A DNA stretch of 64,000 bases from Maribacter aquivivus (GTDB lineage Bacteria > Bacteroidota > Bacteroidia > Flavobacteriales > Flavobacteriaceae): positions 353,317-417,316 of the forward strand of contig NZ_FQZX01000002.1 in NCBI RefSeq assembly GCF_900142175.1, given 5' to 3'. Below are positions 1 to 7,102 of this stretch, in pieces; the first letter of the stretch is position 1, and each line of letters begins with the position of its first letter. A model generated the notes under the pieces. That model made no database searches, was not told the origin of the DNA, and saw only the letters and a program-made list of their open reading frames with translations. Made by a program: the position numbers and the translations under genes.

Positions 1-907
1 CGGTTCTATTACCAATATTTTCTTGGCGAATATCTACTTGAATTGTTTTTGTTTCATGTGGAAGGAAATCGATATACGGAAAATCTGTTCCCAGCATCAA
101 TAGCAAATCACACTTCATAACCGCATTATATCCAGATGGGTTTCCTATCAATCCGGTTAACCCAACTACATTATCCGTATCGTGGTCAAAAATATCACTT
201 GCTCGAAGACTGTGGGTTATGGGTGCATTCAGTTTTTTAGATAATTCAATTACCGCAGCTCTGCTTTCTCTACATCCATCACCAGCTAATATACCCACCG
301 TTTTAGCATTGTTCAAAAGATTGGCAGCTTCAATAACTACAGATTCCTCTGGAACTAAGCGGGAAACGTATTTTTTAATAGGATGAACAAATTGCTCGTT
401 CTCCGCCTTCATTTCCGCTACATTTGCCGGTAGCTCAATTCTGCAAACCGCATTATTGGCCATTGCATTTTTAATGGCACGTTGTATAACCATTGGGGCT
501 TGTTCCGGAGTTTCAATAATTGCCTGATAATCGCAAACATCGTCAAATACCTTTTTTAAATCCACCTCTTGAAAGAAACTTGTTCCTTGTTGCTTCTGAT
601 TGATTTGTCCCGTAATGGCAATCACCGGAGTACGTTCTTTTTTAGCATTATAAAGTCCGTTTATTAAATGTAGTGCCCCAGGACCAACCGTACCTGCACA
701 AACAGCTAAGTTCTCTCTAGTTTGGCTATGTCCAAAGGCAGCAAAAGAGGCATTTCCTTCATGTTTCATTCCTATCCAATCTACTCCATCACGTTCCTCT
801 ATAGCTTTTACAAAAAAGTTAAGGGCATCACCCGTAACTCCATATACATTTTCTACGCCAACACCTTGCAAAATATCCAGTAGTTGTTCTGATACATTTT
901 TACTCAT
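1..907 (-). CDS. poxB: Pyruvate oxidase / pyruvate dehydrogenase (quinone)-like ThDP enzyme, partial
   Basis: Partial gene: about 302 N-terminal codons are present and the reading frame runs off the left edge. The start is the ATG read from 907. The N-terminal ThDP pyrimidine domain is clear, with the motif MKHEGNASFAA carrying the expected catalytic Glu (residue 50) and a family-typical GTVGPGALHLINGLY segment near residue 75. The middle domain (from about residue 180) reads AGDGCRESRAAV and LLLMLGTDFPY, as in FAD-binding pyruvate oxidases and PoxB rather than acetolactate synthase. Expected role: oxidative decarboxylation of pyruvate to acetate, passing electrons to quinone or O2 at the membrane. 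It is the last gene of a three-gene minus-strand run with a flavodoxin-like reductase and a small membrane protein upstream. The C-terminal cofactor domain is outside the window, so oxidase and dehydrogenase (quinone) cannot be separated. Confidence 0.85.
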   Translation of the reverse strand, partial: MSKNVSEQLLDILQGVGVENVYGVTGDALNFFVKAIEERDGVDWIGMKHEGNASFAAFGHSQTRENLAVCAGTVGPGALHLINGLYNAKKERTPVIAITGQINQKQQGTSFFQEVDLKKVFDDVCDYQAIIETPEQAPMVIQRAIKNAMANNAVCRIELPANVAEMKAENEQFVHPIKKYVSRLVPEESVVIEAANLLNNAKTVGILAGDGCRESRAAVIELSKKLNAPITHSLRASDIFDHDTDNVVGLTGLIGNPSGYNAVMKCDLLLMLGTDFPYIDFLPHETKTIQVDIRQENIGNRT

Positions 908-955
908 AATAGTATTCTTTATATTTTTAAATTGGATAACTTATGCATCCGTATT

Positions 956-1690
956 CTATCTATATTCAGGATTCTCAAAATTCCAGCGTGTACCGTCATC
1001 CCATTCTTTTCTGGAGTTTCCATAAGATGGATACCCACCATTATCTTTCAACATTTTGGCTAAATGCATTAAGTTATAGCTCATAAAAGTGGTGTTCCTG
1101 TTTGTAAATTCTGAATCGAACCCAATTGGTGGATCTATACTTTCTCCGTTCCATTCCGTATCACCATAGCTAGGTCCAGGTCCAACTTTACCAATCCAAC
1201 CGGCATCCGCTTGCGGCGGAATGCTATATCCTAAATGTTGTAGCGCATATAATATTCCCATAGAGCAATGTTTTACACCATCTTCATTACCGGTTACAAT
1301 ACAACCACCAGCTCTGCCATAGTACACGTATTGCCCTTTGTCATTTTGGTACCCACTCATAGCGTACAAACGTTCTATAAGTTTCGTAGCTATAGAAGAC
1401 CGCTCTCCCAACCATATAGGGGTTCCTATGACTAGAATATCGGCAACCATTACTTTTTTATAAATAGCAGGCCAATCATCTTTATCATATCCTTCTTCGG
1501 TCATATCTGGCTGTACACCAACGGGTATATCAAAATCTGCAAGCCGTAGAATCTCTACATCTACACCTTCCGATTTCATAATCTTAGCCGAAACATCGAT
1601 TAAATTACGTGTATGACTTTTAGATGGTGATTTTTTTAAGGTACAATTAATGAATATTGCTTTTAAAGCACTAAAATCTGTCTTTTTCAT
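956..1690 (-). CDS. Flavodoxin-like NAD(P)H-dependent oxidoreductase (NADPH-dependent FMN reductase family)
   Basis: 244 residues. The N-terminal strand ALKAIFINCTLKKSPSKSHT fits the flavodoxin-like phosphate-binding loop of FMN reductases. VADILVIGTPIWLGERSS near residue 85 is the second FMN-binding loop (GTPIW), and GGCIVTGNEDGVKHCSMG near residue 130 is typical of the flavodoxin-fold NAD(P)H:quinone or multimer FMN reductases. Predicted to be a cytoplasmic flavoprotein that reduces quinones, flavins or xenobiotics. It starts 7 bases after the stop of the upstream membrane-protein gene and ends 48 bases before the PoxB-like start, so the three are probably co-transcribed. The physiological acceptor cannot be read from the sequence. 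Confidence 0.85.
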   Translation of the reverse strand: MKKTDFSALKAIFINCTLKKSPSKSHTRNLIDVSAKIMKSEGVDVEILRLADFDIPVGVQPDMTEEGYDKDDWPAIYKKVMVADILVIGTPIWLGERSSIATKLIERLYAMSGYQNDKGQYVYYGRAGGCIVTGNEDGVKHCSMGILYALQHLGYSIPPQADAGWIGKVGPGPSYGDTEWNGESIDPPIGFDSEFTNRNTTFMSYNLMHLAKMLKDNGGYPSYGNSRKEWDDGTRWNFENPEYR

Positions 1691-1697
1691 AATGTTC

Positions 1698-2114
1698 TTA
1701 TTTACCTATAGTTTTTACAGTAACTACACCAAATACAAGGTGACCAATTAGCATGGCAACTAATCTCATTGGCATTGATCCGTCCATTGGTGGCATTTCT
1801 AACATCATACCCATTACCTTCATTCCTATTTGTGCTAGAATAAGGGCTACTATACCAAAAGCGATACCTTTTAACCATAAATTGGTAATACTCACATTTG
1901 GCGCAAAGACATATCCATAACCTAGAGCAAAGAGTATCCCCATCATAAAGTGCATTATCCAACCCACAACTATTGGTACGCCCATAGCGCCTGCTAATAA
2001 TTTCCACGGTGCCATTTCGGGCATACCCATATGTGGTGCTATTATCATAATTATGGTCATTACCACAGTTCCTAAAATACCTGCTAATACCAATTTTGGT
2101 AATTCATTTTTCAT
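1698..2114 (-). CDS. Small four-helix membrane protein, DUF6789-like
   Basis: 138 residues, very rich in Met, Gly and Ile, with four evident hydrophobic segments (about residues 7-27, 48-70, 82-104 and 117-135). The pattern LAGILGTVVMTIIMIIAP near the N-terminus and GWIMHFMMGILFALGYGY in the middle match the DUF6789-type membrane proteins as I remember them. No catalytic motif is visible; function is unknown. It is the first gene of the minus-strand run that continues into the flavodoxin-like reductase. The 296 bases upstream (2115-2410), shared with a divergent gene, contain no gene that I can support and no clear operator. Confidence 0.7.
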   Translation of the reverse strand: MKNELPKLVLAGILGTVVMTIIMIIAPHMGMPEMAPWKLLAGAMGVPIVVGWIMHFMMGILFALGYGYVFAPNVSITNLWLKGIAFGIVALILAQIGMKVMGMMLEMPPMDGSMPMRLVAMLIGHLVFGVVTVKTIGK

Positions 2115-2410
2115 TTAGATATTATTTTTTGCTTTTTGAAAATTTTATAGGCTATATGAATTTCTACTCATACACACCTTTCAACTTTTTAATATGAAGC
2201 TGATTATCAGTACGCAAGATATTTTGATTAACACTTAATCATTAGTGCATACCATTTTTTTATTAACGTGAATACTCTTAGTACTATTTTAATATAATGA
2301 TGTTGCTATTATGTATAAGGCATATTTCAGTCATAGAACTAGCTATTTATAATGATTGACGGAATACGTTTAAAATGATTTTAAAATTTTAAAGAAGTAC
2401 TTCTATTCAT

Positions 2411-3226
2411 TTGCTTAACTTGAAATTTCTAAACAATGAATACATATTAATTAACCTAAAAACTATTCTCATCAGTAGACCAACCACCATACAAGAAGTC
2501 TTGCATCAATTAGACAGTATCATTGATAATGCTATAATTAACAATAACCGCATAGGGTATTTTGCTTATTTATATAGAAGGGTGACTGCAGAAATATTGA
2601 AAGAGGTACAATTAGGGAATTTTGAGGATAATTCCCGAATGGAAACCTTCGATGTTACTTTTGCCAATTATTACTTGGACGCTTATAATGGTTATATTAA
2701 TAATCAAACAATTAGTGAATCGTGGCAATTTGCCTTTGATGCAAAAGATGATACCCTAACCATTTTACAGCATATCATGTTAGGTATCAATACCCATATA
2801 AATCTAGATTTAAGTTTAGCGGCGAGCACTGCCATGAACGGGTTAGAAATATCTGATATTGAAAAGGACTTCAACACCGTAAATTCGATACTTGGTAATA
2901 TTGTAAATGAAATGCAAGACCGACTAAGTAGCGTTTCGCCTTTGCTATTTCTTTTAGACCTTGCCGGAAAAAATACAGATGAAGAAATTATCAACTTTAG
3001 TTTAAAAAAAGCTAGAGAATTCTCATGGTATAATGCCAATTTGCTTTGGGGTTTAGGCATTGATCACCAAACTAATGCCATACATGAAATGGATTTAACT
3101 GTGTTAAGATTGGGAGAATTTATTAAAAACCCTAAATCTAAAATTGTCACTTATGCACTCAAATTTATAGGCAAATTTGAAGAACAGCATGTGGGTACAG
3201 TGATTTCTAAGTTGCGACAAGAGTAG
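2411..3226 (+). CDS. DUF5995 family protein
   Basis: About 271 residues. The hallmark stretches FANYYLDAYNGY (near residue 83) and LQHIMLGINTHINLDLSLAA (near residue 118) match the DUF5995 family, soluble helical proteins of unknown function found in Bacteroidota and actinobacteria. The middle His/Asn-rich segment (QHIMLGINTHIN) could bind a metal or ligand, but this is a guess. No in-frame ATG exists between the upstream stop at 2390 and the conserved region, so the start is assigned to TTG at 2411 with low confidence. It stands alone, divergent from the flavodoxin operon. Confidence 0.65.
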   Translation: MLNLKFLNNEYILINLKTILISRPTTIQEVLHQLDSIIDNAIINNNRIGYFAYLYRRVTAEILKEVQLGNFEDNSRMETFDVTFANYYLDAYNGYINNQTISESWQFAFDAKDDTLTILQHIMLGINTHINLDLSLAASTAMNGLEISDIEKDFNTVNSILGNIVNEMQDRLSSVSPLLFLLDLAGKNTDEEIINFSLKKAREFSWYNANLLWGLGIDHQTNAIHEMDLTVLRLGEFIKNPKSKIVTYALKFIGKFEEQHVGTVISKLRQE

Positions 3227-3254
3227 GGTAGATAGAAATTGTCTTTAGTAATTT

Positions 3255-3284
3255 TGTTTAATTATATAATTAAATAGTTAAACA
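3255..3284. promoter_or_regulatory. Dyad operator candidate TGTTTA-N17-TTAAACA (copy 1)
   Basis: TGTTTA at 3255-3260 and TTAAACA at 3278-3284 form an inverted repeat with a 17-base AT-rich spacer, 60 bases upstream of the Lacal_2735-like gene. The same half-sites with the same spacing recur at 4332-4361 before the FAD oxidoreductase, which suggests one regulator for both units. The regulator is not identified. Confidence 0.5.
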
Positions 3285-3344
3285 TTTTGTATCTTTATCA
3301 TATTCTAAATTACTAGAAACAAACTTCAGAAACACATTGACCTT

Positions 3345-3509
3345 ATGTTCGGAATATTCAAAAAGAAATCAGAGAAAGATAAATTACGTTCTCAATATGA
3401 AAAGCTATTAAAAGAAGCGCATTCTCTTTCTACAACAAATAGAAAAATGAGTGATCAAAAAGCTTTTGAAGCCGATGAAATTATGAAGAAGATAGAACAG
3501 TTATCTTAA
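3345..3509 (+). CDS. Lacal_2735 family small protein
   Basis: A 54-residue protein starting MFGIFKKKSEKDKL and ending KKIEQLS. The opening FGxFKKKSEKDKL, the central YEKLLKEAHSLST and the NRKMSDQKAFEADEIMKK segment match the Lacal_2735 family, a short charged helical protein widespread in Flavobacteriaceae and of unknown function. It begins 61 bases after the copy-1 dyad and lies 40 bases upstream of a DoxX-like gene, so the two probably form a short operon. Confidence 0.8.
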   Translation: MFGIFKKKSEKDKLRSQYEKLLKEAHSLSTTNRKMSDQKAFEADEIMKKIEQLS

Positions 3510-3549
3510 TTCATTTCAGCTACACACAAACATTCTGGCATAAAATAAA

Positions 3550-3906
3550 ATGAAGATTATACACATAGCTATATTTTTATCAAGCAGTGCGTTCTTGTAT
3601 TATGGTATGGAGTGCCTTTTGTCCCAAAAAATGAAAGATGAGTTCGCTAGATTTGGTTTAAAAAATCAAAGAGTTCTTACTGCATACTTGCAACTCGCAG
3701 GAGGTTTGGGATTAATAATAGGATATTTCTTTTTACCTATTTTAATATTCGTAGCTGCAGCAGGACTAACACTTCTAATGCTTTTAGGATTTGCCGTTAG
3801 AATAAAAATTAAAGACAGCACAGCAGAATCATTACCATCATTGGTTTTGGCTCTTGTAAATTTATTTATAGCAGTAAGCTACTACCAACAACTTACTGCG
3901 CTATAA
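3550..3906 (+). CDS. DoxX-like membrane protein
   Basis: 118 residues with four hydrophobic helices (about 1-20, 45-64, 66-84 and 95-114). The pattern LQLAGGLGLIIGYFFLP and the MLLGFAVRIKIKDS turn are typical of DoxX-like/DUF4870-neighbouring four-helix proteins. DoxX homologues are linked to quinone or thiosulfate redox chemistry in some organisms, but that role is not shown here. It faces a second DoxX-like gene on the opposite strand, with only 3 bases between the stop codons. Both share the RIKIKDS/HIKIKDP motif, so they are probably old paralogues. Confidence 0.75.
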   Translation: MKIIHIAIFLSSSAFLYYGMECLLSQKMKDEFARFGLKNQRVLTAYLQLAGGLGLIIGYFFLPILIFVAAAGLTLLMLLGFAVRIKIKDSTAESLPSLVLALVNLFIAVSYYQQLTAL

Positions 3907-3909
3907 ATA

Positions 3910-4272
3910 TTATAGAAAAGCAATACACAAACACAACACTAAAAATAAAGCTGCCGGAAAAGATTTAAATAAAGGATCCTTTATTTTAATATGCATCGCT
4001 ATTGAACCCATTAAAAAAGCTGCCAAACCTAAAGCTGCCGGTTGCTTAACTACAGGAAACCAAATTGCAACAAGTAGCAAAATAGTGAGTGTTACCTTAA
4101 AAAAGCCAATAATGTAGCACATTTGCTTTGATAGGCCATAGACCTCAAATTCTTCAATAATCGTTTTTGCCTTTCCTCCACGCCATTTGGTTGGTTTTTT
4201 ATTCTGAATTAGCCATACATTTAAAATGCTTAAGGCGACTATAATTTGAAAAATGATGATTAAATAATTCAT
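3910..4272 (-). CDS. DoxX-like membrane protein
   Basis: About 120 residues from the ATG at 4272; an upstream TTG at 4296 would add eight residues but is less convincing. It has four hydrophobic helices and a charged loop after the first (IQNKKPTKWRGGKAK). The central GFFKVTLTILLLVAIWFP and late HIKIKDPLFKSFPAALFL parallel the DoxX-like protein encoded convergently at 3550-3906. It is transcribed divergently from the FAD oxidoreductase at 4372. The roughly 100-base gap between them carries the copy-2 dyad, so both may answer to the same regulator. Function unknown beyond the family assignment. Confidence 0.75.
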   Translation of the reverse strand: MNYLIIIFQIIVALSILNVWLIQNKKPTKWRGGKAKTIIEEFEVYGLSKQMCYIIGFFKVTLTILLLVAIWFPVVKQPAALGLAAFLMGSIAMHIKIKDPLFKSFPAALFLVLCLCIAFL

Positions 4273-4326
4273 GATTAAGATAGTTTTATAAACCAATTAC
4301 CTAAATTAGTCCATACCAAAAATACT

Positions 4327-4366
4327 AATTTTGTTTATATTTATATAAAATTAGTTAAACAAAATT
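4327..4366. promoter_or_regulatory. Dyad operator candidate TGTTTA-N17-TTAAACA (copy 2)
   Basis: AATTTTGTTTA at 4327-4337 is exactly complementary to TAAACAAAATT at 4356-4366. The core half-sites have the same 17-base spacing as copy 1 at 3255-3284. The dyad ends six bases before the ATG of the FAD oxidoreductase and lies between divergent genes. Binding there could block translation initiation or transcription. Which protein binds is unknown. Confidence 0.5.
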
Positions 4367-4371
4367 AAAGA

Positions 4372-5625
4372 ATGAATAAACAGGATTATAAAATACATAT
4401 CGTTGGTGCCGGAATTAGTGGCTTAATAGCAGCAAATGTGCTGGAAGAAAACGGATATTCTCCTGTACTAATCGAAGCTACAGATAGGGTAGGCGGTAGG
4501 GTCAAAACAGATATTGTAAATGGATATCAGTTAGACCACGGATTTCAAGTATTGTTAACCGCTTACCCTGCAGCACAAAAATATCTTGATTATAAAGCTT
4601 TAGATCTTCAAAACTTCTTACCTGGCACATCTATATTTAAAAATAAACAGCAAGAAATAATTGGTGACCCTCTAAGAGATGCTTCTCTCTTATTTTCAAC
4701 ACTTATTGCTAACATTGGTACCGTTGCCGATAAACTGAAAATTCTTAAACTAAATACTAAACTCAAGAAAAAATCAATAACAGATATATTTTCAGATGAA
4801 GCTAAAACGACATTTTCGTATTTGACCGATTTAGGTTTCTCTTCTGAAATAATTAATGATTTCTTCACACCTTTTTTTAGCGGAATTTTTCTTGAAGATA
4901 AACTAGAAACTTCTAGTAGAATGTTCGAGTTTGTTTATAAAATGTTCGGTGAGGGCAATGCTGCATTACCTAAAGGCGGAATTGAAGAAATTCCCAAGCA
5001 ACTATTACAACAGTTAAAAAATACCACTATAAACTACCACACTGCTGTATCTTCTATTTTAGAGAATAAAATAATACTTGCTGACGGTAAAGAAATAGAA
5101 AGCGATTTTACCATTATAGCTACAGAAGCTAGTAACTTAATTCAGAACTTAAAGAATCAGGCTATAGAATGGCAAAGCTGTGATACACTATATTTTGAAA
5201 CGAAACAAAGAACTATTAAAAAACCCCTAATCGGATTAATACCTGATCAAAATACTATCATCAATAATATCTTTTACCATACAAGTCTTAAAACTGCTAT
5301 AAATGCTGGTAAAGAATTACTTTCTGTTACTGTTGTTGATAATCAGGGGCTATCTGGTAAATCCCTAATAGAAAAAGTACAAACGGAGTTAAAGGAACAC
5401 TGTGGTATTACTTCTACTACATTTATAAAACATTACTGCATACCAAAGTCGCTACCAAAGTTGAGTGAACTACATTATGAGATTTCACCATCGGAAACAC
5501 GATTAACCGAGACTATTTATCTAGCCGGCGATATTCAATTAAACGGCTCTTTAAATGCAGCTATGATTGCTGGTGAGAAAGCAGCGCTGGGTGTTCTAGA
5601 AAATTTGCAGGGCTTGTTTAAATAA
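4372..5625 (+). CDS. NAD(P)/FAD-dependent oxidoreductase (protoporphyrinogen/amine oxidase family)
   Basis: 417 residues. The Rossmann FAD motif HIVGAGISGLIAANVLEENG sits at about residues 9-28, followed by LIEATDRVGGRVKTD (the GG motif of the amine oxidase/phytoene desaturase superfamily) and LDHGFQVLLTAYP. The C-terminal motif TIYLAGDIQLNGSLNAAMIAG at about 382-402 is the matching second FAD-binding segment. Substrate is unknown: homologues are annotated as protoporphyrinogen-oxidase-like or carotenoid-desaturase-like flavoproteins. It has its own promoter region with a dyad just before the ATG, and ends in a strong bidirectional terminator. Confidence 0.85.
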   Translation: MNKQDYKIHIVGAGISGLIAANVLEENGYSPVLIEATDRVGGRVKTDIVNGYQLDHGFQVLLTAYPAAQKYLDYKALDLQNFLPGTSIFKNKQQEIIGDPLRDASLLFSTLIANIGTVADKLKILKLNTKLKKKSITDIFSDEAKTTFSYLTDLGFSSEIINDFFTPFFSGIFLEDKLETSSRMFEFVYKMFGEGNAALPKGGIEEIPKQLLQQLKNTTINYHTAVSSILENKIILADGKEIESDFTIIATEASNLIQNLKNQAIEWQSCDTLYFETKQRTIKKPLIGLIPDQNTIINNIFYHTSLKTAINAGKELLSVTVVDNQGLSGKSLIEKVQTELKEHCGITSTTFIKHYCIPKSLPKLSELHYEISPSETRLTETIYLAGDIQLNGSLNAAMIAGEKAALGVLENLQGLFK

Positions 5626-5710
5626 TTCGGTTTTGAATTTATATAGTACTGTGGTGTTCGCTCATAATTTTTTAGCAAATAAATTCTAACTTTAATATTA
5701 TAGATTATTA

Positions 5711-5746
5711 AAAATGACCGTTCAATTATTTTTGAACGGTCATTTT
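5711..5746. terminator. Bidirectional rho-independent terminator
   Basis: A perfect 15-bp stem (5711-5725 with 5732-5746), 6-base loop, with A-rich start and T-rich end. It serves both the FAD oxidoreductase from the left and the convergent hypothetical gene from the right. Confidence 0.9.
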
Positions 5747-5766
5747 ATTCATTCCCTTCATAAGTA

Positions 5767-6993
5767 TCAAGCCTCGGTGAAATCAACATTTAAAGACCCG
5801 TTCACCAATCTATTCTCATTATCTATACCGCTAAAAACACCTTCTTGGTTTCTACTATTGTTCTTTAAATAGTAACTTTTAAAATAAATATTGACCCGCT
5901 CAAGCGCTATAATTCCAGAAAAATTAAATCTAAAATTAATTACAGATCCTTTATTCAATAGCTCTATACGGTCCTTTTCTATATATACATTTTCCGTTAG
6001 AGTAACTATTTCATAATTGGATGGTAGAATTTTAAATTTCAGTTTCTCTTTAAATCCATCCGCAAAATCAAAAGTAACATTATACGTTCCCGGTATTTTA
6101 CCATAAAGCGATGCATACGGACTATTACTTGACAATTCTAACGCATGCCTCGGTACTACGCTCGGGTTTACAATACGCTTATTCCTTATTTCCATAGCAA
6201 TATATGGTGGTATATTAGGGTCTTTAGATTTTTGCTCCATTTCTTGTTTACTCTCACATTTCTCTAAAATAGCTCTGCCGGCAACGGTATTCGTAAACAA
6301 ATCAAAGGTGCAATAGGTGCCTATCAAGTAATTTATATTTGATGGTGCTCTATGCCCCAAGTAGTAAATCTCACTAGCTCCATCAATATATCTATCCCCG
6401 GAGAGGGTATTGGTTTTAATGGTAAGGGTATCTCCTTGGCGTTTTATATTTCCATGACTATAATATTCTCTCATGGTACCGTCTTCTAGGGGATACATGA
6501 ATATATGCTGAATCTTTTTCCAGTTTTTAGAAATGATACTTTGCCCTTTTAAAATGGTATTATCCTCGCCAAAGTAGTAGTTAATATAGTAATACGTAAT
6601 ATCCTCATCATTACTTTTAAGCAAGGTTAGTTGCTTTTCATGTTCATCTTCAGATGGTTTATGCTCCGCTAAAAATGTTCCATAATCTTTATATCCTAAA
6701 AAAAGTAAGATGATGGTTTTATAATATTGATTCAACTTTATTAATGGTTTACCTTTTTCAAAATCTCTAAACTTATCATATAGATACTTTCCATTAATAA
6801 ACTCGGATCCTAATGCCTCAAAATCACTTTTTAAGCTTGGTTTATTTTCATCAAAAGCCCCATAGCCATAGAGTTGAAATGTTTTTGGTAATTGTTTAAG
6901 ACCATGCTTTTTAATAAACTCATCATGTATCTTATCAATAAGAATTTTAAAATATTCTGAAGTTAAAACCAATGAACCTGAAGCAATTATCAT
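5767..6993 (-). CDS. Hypothetical protein, 408 residues
   Basis: Not recognised. The protein is soluble, with no signal peptide or membrane segment. The N-terminal ~110 residues are helical and end LNQYYKTIILLFLGYKDYG, in style like the N-terminal helical module of other Bacteroidota cytoplasmic proteins where a GY-x-x-(W/Y)-x-x-F motif closes the domain; this is only a visual resemblance. Residues 130-260 look like a beta-rich domain (repeated YYxN, EIYYLGHRAPSNINYLIGTY). The rest is also beta-rich and may be a binding domain. It is a lone gene between a bidirectional terminator and the divergent TonB receptor. A regulatory or sensor role is possible but not shown. Confidence 0.6.
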   Translation of the reverse strand: MIIASGSLVLTSEYFKILIDKIHDEFIKKHGLKQLPKTFQLYGYGAFDENKPSLKSDFEALGSEFINGKYLYDKFRDFEKGKPLIKLNQYYKTIILLFLGYKDYGTFLAEHKPSEDEHEKQLTLLKSNDEDITYYYINYYFGEDNTILKGQSIISKNWKKIQHIFMYPLEDGTMREYYSHGNIKRQGDTLTIKTNTLSGDRYIDGASEIYYLGHRAPSNINYLIGTYCTFDLFTNTVAGRAILEKCESKQEMEQKSKDPNIPPYIAMEIRNKRIVNPSVVPRHALELSSNSPYASLYGKIPGTYNVTFDFADGFKEKLKFKILPSNYEIVTLTENVYIEKDRIELLNKGSVINFRFNFSGIIALERVNIYFKSYYLKNNSRNQEGVFSGIDNENRLVNGSLNVDFTEA

Positions 6994-7102
6994 AAATTCC
7001 TATTTTATCAATAAAATTATTAAAAATATTTTTAGTATTCAGAATTAATCATAATTAATACATGTGTTTCTACATTTAGCAAACAAACTAATATAACTGA
7101 AC

